A DNA stretch of 24,299 nt, taken from Oscillospiraceae bacterium. GTDB lineage: Bacteria > Bacillota > Clostridia > Oscillospirales > Ruminococcaceae. Positions 20,921 through 24,299 of the stretch are shown here, one piece after another (position 1 is the first letter of the stretch; the number at the start of each line of letters is the position of its first letter). Under the pieces are notes generated by a model. It made no database searches. It worked only from the letters and a program-made list of their open reading frames with translations, and was not told where the DNA came from. Location of the stretch: assembly GCA_016296485.1 (NCBI GenBank), contig JAEDJF010000010.1, positions 1 through 24,299 on the forward strand, written 5' to 3'. The position numbers and the translations under genes are program-made.

Positions 20921-22132
20921 ATGAAAAAAATTTTGTCGGCGCTGCTTGCGGCGCTTTTGATTTGCCTTTCAAGTACCTGTGCTTTCGCGGAGCGCCTTGC
21001 CTCGGAAAAAGACGTGACCGCCGTGGAGAAGGTCGCGGACGTGGACCCCGCCCTTACGATAGTCGCGAAATCGGCAATCCTTATGGAACGCTCCACCGGA
21101 ACGGTGCTTTTTGAGCACGACGCGGACACCCAGATGCCCCCGGCGTCCATAACGAAAATAATGACCCTTCTTCTCGTTTTCGAGGCGATAGAGAGCGGAA
21201 AGCTCACCTTTGAAACCGAGGTCACCGCCAGCGAGCACGCCTGCTCCATGGGCGGGAGCCAGATTTGGCTGGAGCCCGGGGAGGTCTTTACCGTCCACGA
21301 GCTTCTTAAAGCCGCCGCCATAAGCTCCGCCAACGACGCCTGCGTCGCCCTTGCGGAGGCGGTTTCGGGAACGGAGGAGACCTTCGTGGAGCTTATGAAC
21401 AGCCGCGCGGCGGAACTTGGGATGGTGAACACCGTTTTTAAGAACTGCACCGGGCTTGATGCCGAAGGACACCTTTCCACCGCCCGGGACATAGCAATAA
21501 TGTCCGCCGAGCTTTTGAGCCACCCGGATATAAAAAACTACTCCACCGTCTGGATGGACAGCTTGCGAAACGGCGAGACGGAGCTCACCAACACGAACCG
21601 CCTCGTTCGGTTTTATAAGGGTTGCACCGGGCTCAAAACCGGCTCCACCGACGAAGCGGGCTGCTGCCTTTCCGCCTCGGCGGAAAGGGACGGAATGGAG
21701 CTTATCTCCGTCACCCTCGGCTCGCCCAACACGGACGAACGCTTCGCCGCCGCGAGGAAGCTCCTTGACTACGGCTTCGCAAACTACTCGGTGGTGCAGA
21801 TGGAGACCCCGGCGGACGCGCTAAAGGATATTCCCGTAATTCACGGCACCGCCGACTCGGTAAAACCCGTTTTCGACGTTCCGAAGAGCTTCCTCCTCAA
21901 AAAGGGACAGGAACAGCAGATTGAGCAGAAAGTGGAGCTTCCGGAGAACATTGAAGCGCCGGTGGAGGCGGGTCAGGTCATCGGAAAAGTTAGGGTTTAT
22001 TTAAACGGCGGCGAGATAGGGGAGTACAATATCGTTGCCGAAGCGGCGGTGGAACGGATGAATTTCTTTACCGCCGTTAAAAAACTTCTCTTTGAAATGA
22101 TAAAAACCACCCCGAACGAGAGAAAAAATTAG
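20921..22132 (+). CDS. D-alanyl-D-alanine carboxypeptidase (DacF/PBP5 type)
   Basis: A 403-residue secreted penicillin-binding protein that trims the terminal D-Ala of peptidoglycan stem peptides. A signal peptide runs from 1 to about 23 (KKILSALLAALLICLSS, cleavage after AFA). The S11 peptidase motifs are SITK (76-79, nucleophile Ser76), SAN (136-138) and KTG (239-241). A PBP5_C-like beta domain follows (about 285-380), and an amphipathic C-terminus (NFFTAVKKLLFEMIKTTPNE) probably holds it on the membrane. The ATG at 20921 with GAGAGGTG upstream and a signal peptide right after it is chosen; the frame is open upstream to a start at 20732, but that part overlaps the reverse small gene and reads like noise. 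Its position divergent from spoVM makes a DacF-like sporulation role plausible. Confidence 0.92.
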   Translation: MKKILSALLAALLICLSSTCAFAERLASEKDVTAVEKVADVDPALTIVAKSAILMERSTGTVLFEHDADTQMPPASITKIMTLLLVFEAIESGKLTFETEVTASEHACSMGGSQIWLEPGEVFTVHELLKAAAISSANDACVALAEAVSGTEETFVELMNSRAAELGMVNTVFKNCTGLDAEGHLSTARDIAIMSAELLSHPDIKNYSTVWMDSLRNGETELTNTNRLVRFYKGCTGLKTGSTDEAGCCLSASAERDGMELISVTLGSPNTDERFAAARKLLDYGFANYSVVQMETPADALKDIPVIHGTADSVKPVFDVPKSFLLKKGQEQQIEQKVELPENIEAPVEAGQVIGKVRVYLNGGEIGEYNIVAEAAVERMNFFTAVKKLLFEMIKTTPNERKN

Positions 22133-22162
22133 CCTAAAGCCGATATTTCGTATAATCTTCAC

Positions 22163-22191
22163 TTGCCAAAGCGAAGTTTTTCGGTTATTAT
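22163..22191 (+). promoter_or_regulatory. SigA-type promoter of pgi
   Basis: TTGCCA (22163-22168) and TATTAT (22186-22191) are 17 bp apart. They lie in the 95-base gap after the carboxypeptidase gene, where no terminator is obvious. An imperfect dyad CTTCACTT (22157-22164) / AAGCGAAG (22169-22176) straddles the -35 box and might be an operator. Confidence 0.6.
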
Positions 22192-22227
22192 ATATGTAGG
22201 AAAATGTTAAGTTATAAGGAGCGTACT

Positions 22228-23562
22228 ATGCCGGAACTTGACCTTCACTATCTCAAAAATTTCATATCTGAGGAGGAGCTTTCAGAAGCGGCGCCCCGGG
22301 CGGAAAAAGCGGCGGAAGTCCTTTTTTCAAAAAGCGGCGCGGGAGCGGAGTTTACCGGCTTCGTCTCTCTCCCCAAGGGTTATGACAAAGAGGAGTTTGA
22401 AAGGATAAAAGCGGCGGCGGAAAAAATACGTTCCCAAAGCGAAGTCCTTATAGTTATTGGTATCGGCGGTTCCTACCTCGGCGCCCGGGCGGTGATTGAG
22501 CTTTTGACCTCGCCCCTTAGAAACCGGATAAAAACCGACGGACCGGAGATTTATTTCGCCGGCTGTAACTTAAGCCCCGACTATATGTATGAGCTGGGCG
22601 AAATCTGTAAGGAGAAAGATTTTTCCGTAAACGTAATCTCGAAATCCGGCACCACCACGGAGCCGGCAATAGCCTTCCGCTTCTTCCGGAAGCTCCTCGC
22701 CGAAAAATACGGCAGGGAGGGCGCAAGAGAGCGAATTTTCTGCACCACCGACCGGGAGAGGGGAACTCTTAAAGCCCTGGCGGACAGCGAAGGCTGGGAA
22801 ACCTTCGTCGTCCCGGACGACATCGGCGGGCGCTTTTCGGTTCTGACCCCTGTGGGTCTTTTGCCGATAGCCGCCGCAGGAATCGACATAGACGGGCTTT
22901 TGGCTGGCGCCGCCGCCGGAGCGGAGGAATATTCCTCCGGGGATTTTGAGAAAAACGCCGCCATAAGGTACGCCGCCGCAAGGAACGTACTTTTGGAAAA
23001 GGGCAAGACTCTTGAGCTTCTCGTGAGCTACGAGCCCGCCTTTGCCCAGATGGCGGAGTGGTGGAAACAGCTCTTCGGCGAAAGCGAGGGCAAGGACGGA
23101 AAGGGGCTTTTCCCCTGTTCCGCGATTTTTTCCACCGACCTTCATTCCCTCGGACAGTTCGTGCAGGAGGGAAAAAGAAGCCTTTTTGAAACGGTGGTCC
23201 GTTTCGAAAAGGCAAGACACAGCTTTCCCGTGGAGCGGGACGGGGAAAACCTTGACGGGCTCGACTTCCTCGCAGGAATGGATCTTTGCGAGATTAACGA
23301 AAAGGCTCGGCTCGGGACCCTCGCGGCGCACACCGAGGGCGGCGTTCCCAATATTGTGATAACGGTTTTGGAGAAAAGCCCCTATGAAATCGGAAAACTC
23401 ATATATTTCTTTGAAATTGCGGTTTCCGTTTCCGGCTATATGCTCGGGGTGAACCCCTTCAACCAGCCCGGCGTTGAAAGCTATAAAAAGAATATGTTCG
23501 CGCTTCTCGGCAAGCCGGGTTACGAGAACATGAGAGCGGCTATTGAAGCCAAACTTGACTGA
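22228..23562 (+). CDS. pgi: Glucose-6-phosphate isomerase
   Basis: A 444-residue cytoplasmic enzyme interconverting glucose 6-phosphate and fructose 6-phosphate; the length fits the shorter Firmicutes form. SIS-type sugar-phosphate loops are IGIGGSYLGA and ISKSGTTTEP. Signature 1 is DDIGGRFSVLTPVG (about 197-210), and signature 2 is GYMLGVNPFNQPGVESYKK (about 405-423), which includes the catalytic Lys. EGKDGKGLFP and TDLHSLGQFVQEG are also typical. ATG 22228 is preferred to ATG 22204 because AAGGAG (22216-22221) lies 6 bases before it and MPELDLHYLKNF is a normal N-terminus. Its own promoter precedes it. Confidence 0.96.
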   Translation: MPELDLHYLKNFISEEELSEAAPRAEKAAEVLFSKSGAGAEFTGFVSLPKGYDKEEFERIKAAAEKIRSQSEVLIVIGIGGSYLGARAVIELLTSPLRNRIKTDGPEIYFAGCNLSPDYMYELGEICKEKDFSVNVISKSGTTTEPAIAFRFFRKLLAEKYGREGARERIFCTTDRERGTLKALADSEGWETFVVPDDIGGRFSVLTPVGLLPIAAAGIDIDGLLAGAAAGAEEYSSGDFEKNAAIRYAAARNVLLEKGKTLELLVSYEPAFAQMAEWWKQLFGESEGKDGKGLFPCSAIFSTDLHSLGQFVQEGKRSLFETVVRFEKARHSFPVERDGENLDGLDFLAGMDLCEINEKARLGTLAAHTEGGVPNIVITVLEKSPYEIGKLIYFFEIAVSVSGYMLGVNPFNQPGVESYKKNMFALLGKPGYENMRAAIEAKLD

Positions 23563-23616
23563 CGGTCAAACTGCGTTCGCGCAATGATAATACAAAGAAC
23601 AGAGGGAGACATTAAA

Positions 23617-24033
23617 ATGATCAAACTTATAATCGGACTTAAAGGCTCCGGCAAAACGAAATTCCTTATGGACAGCATCAATGATGCGGTTAAAAACAGC
23701 AGCGGCTGCGTCGTCGCCATCGAAAGAGGACAGAACCTCCGCTATGACGTTGACCACAGCGTACGTCTCATCGACATCGACGAGTACGATATTTCCGACT
23801 TCAACGCATTCTATGGCTTCCTTGCCGGTCTTGCTGCGGGTAACTATGACATCAGCGACATTTTCGTAGACGCCACCTTCAAAATCGGCGGACGCGATTA
23901 CGACGCTTTTGCAAAAATGACCGATAAACTCAAAAGACTCTGTGAGGATTACAATATCTGCATGACCTTTACCGCGTCCTGCGAAAAAGAGGATCTTCCC
24001 GAGCGCGTTCACAAATTCATCGTCGAAAGATAA
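23617..24033 (+). CDS. Small P-loop NTPase-like protein (138 residues)
   Basis: A 138-residue protein starting with a strand and a Walker A motif, GLKGSGKT (7-14), within the first 15 residues. A hydrophobic strand ending in Asp (DIFVDATF, Asp85) is a possible Walker B, and MTFTAS (116-121) a possible further core strand. No oligomerisation domain, membrane helix or DNA-binding motif is seen. I recall similar short proteins in Clostridia with the loose label twitching motility protein PilT, but it is far too short for PilT, so I give no function. ATG 23617 is served by GGGAG (23604-23608). Like the 5'-nucleotidase it uses a narrow codon set (GAC, ATC, TTC, CTC/CTT), suggesting good expression. 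It stands 54 bases after pgi and ends in its own strong terminator. Confidence 0.8.
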   Translation: MIKLIIGLKGSGKTKFLMDSINDAVKNSSGCVVAIERGQNLRYDVDHSVRLIDIDEYDISDFNAFYGFLAGLAAGNYDISDIFVDATFKIGGRDYDAFAKMTDKLKRLCEDYNICMTFTASCEKEDLPERVHKFIVER

Positions 24034-24046
24034 TCTTAAAACGAAT

Positions 24047-24085
24047 AAAAAAGCGCAGTCCACCGGCGGTGGATTGCGCTTTTTT
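24047..24085 (+). terminator. Terminator of the P-loop gene
   Basis: An 18-bp stem (six A-T pairs, then GCGCAGTCCACC / GGTGGATTGCGC with one G-U pair) is closed by GGC and ends in TTTTTT. It starts 13 bases after the stop. The descending arm overlaps the -35 box of the next promoter. Confidence 0.94.
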
Positions 24086-24102
24086 GCATTTCACGATATA
24101 AT
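24074..24102 (+). promoter_or_regulatory. Promoter of the helix-turn-helix gene, embedded in a terminator
   Basis: TTGCGC (24074-24079) lies in the 3' arm of the preceding terminator, and a perfect TATAAT (24097-24102) follows at 17 bp. Transcription would begin near 24109, about 50 bases before the TTG start. Confidence 0.6.
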
Positions 24103-24160
24103 GGCAATATGGAAAGCGGTGAAAAATCCCGCGTTGAAAAGCGCCAGGGGAGGTGCGGTC

Positions 24161-24299
24161 TTGGATAAAAAATCTCTCGGCGAGTTTATTGCCGAAAACC
24201 GAAAAGAACTAAAAATGACCCAGGAGCAGCTTGCGAAAAAGCTCTTCGTCACCAATAAAGCCGTATCAAAATGGGAAAACGGCCAGAGTTTTCCTGATA
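24161..24299 (+). CDS. XRE-family helix-turn-helix regulator, 5' part only
   Basis: The window ends 46 codons into this gene. The visible N-terminus carries a Cro/C1-type helix-turn-helix: FIAENRKELKMTQEQLAKKL, then FVTNKAVSKWENGQSFPD, where TQEQLAKKL is helix 2 and NKAVSKWENG the recognition helix. Such KWENG domains in Clostridia often precede a membrane or TPR/cupin domain, which cannot be seen here. TTG 24161 is preferred because GGGGAGG (24147-24153) lies 7 bases upstream. An in-frame ATG at 24101 overlaps the -10 box and has no ribosome binding site. It is probably a transcription repressor or activator. Confidence 0.87.
   Translation, partial: MDKKSLGEFIAENRKELKMTQEQLAKKLFVTNKAVSKWENGQSFPD

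Noticed and set aside
22157..22176. Palindrome around the pgi -35 box as a firm operator call
   Set aside because: The dyad has a mismatch and only 4 bases between arms; without a known regulator it is mentioned only as a possibility.
24101..24160. 20-residue longer N-terminus of the helix-turn-helix protein from ATG 24101
   Set aside because: That ATG overlaps the -10 box TATAAT and has no ribosome binding site, while TTG 24161 has GGGGAGG at 7 bases.

Overview
The window looks like the chromosome of an endospore-forming, Gram-positive member of the Clostridia, probably close to the Ruminococcaceae/Oscillospiraceae. The evidence is a conserved Firmicutes core gene order, a spoVM homologue, a PASTA-domain Ser/Thr kinase, strong AGGAGG-type ribosome binding sites, several TTG starts and moderately GC-rich coding sequence. 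Placement below class level is inference. Nothing points to a phage, transposon or CRISPR array.

Layout. (1) Positions 1-110 hold the 3' end of a 5S rRNA gene and its terminator, so an rRNA operon ends here. (2) 129-1854: a promoter and a three-gene unit (Nudix hydrolase, GNAT acetyltransferase, small SAM methyltransferase). (3) 2060-3545: an ECF sigma factor overlapping a single-pass membrane protein that is probably its anti-sigma factor. (4) 3636-5502: a monocistronic, strongly codon-biased lipoprotein 5'-nucleotidase. (5) 5575-7618: a divergent GyrB/ParE-type topoisomerase subunit with its own near-consensus promoter and no A subunit beside it. (6) 7667-20542: a long forward block, priA, def, fmt, a membrane zinc peptidase, rsmB, rlmN, a 66-residue unknown, prpC, prkC, rsgA, a MATE exporter and ppa. 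(7) 20550-20845, minus strand: two tiny genes, a 49-residue cysteine-rich membrane protein and a 26-residue SpoVM. (8) 20921-24085: a DacF/PBP5-type D,D-carboxypeptidase, glucose-6-phosphate isomerase and a 138-residue P-loop protein. (9) 24097-24299: the start of an XRE-type helix-turn-helix gene that runs off the edge.

How it fits together. The priA-def-fmt-rsmB-rlmN-prpC-prkC-rsgA order is the one known from Bacillus subtilis, where rpe, thiN and spoVM follow. Here rpe and thiN are absent, MATE and ppa take their place, and spoVM is still at the end but inverted. The block joins replication restart, N-terminal formyl-Met handling, rRNA methylation, ribosome assembly and PASTA-kinase signalling. 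The carboxypeptidase and SpoVM sit divergently at its end and suggest a link to spore envelope formation.

Most worth a second look: the spoVM operon with its unrecognised Cys-rich partner, the orphan topoisomerase subunit, the 66-residue protein with a consensus promoter, the ECF/anti-sigma pair, the 138-residue P-loop protein, and residue changes in the nucleotidase substrate clamp and PriA motif II.
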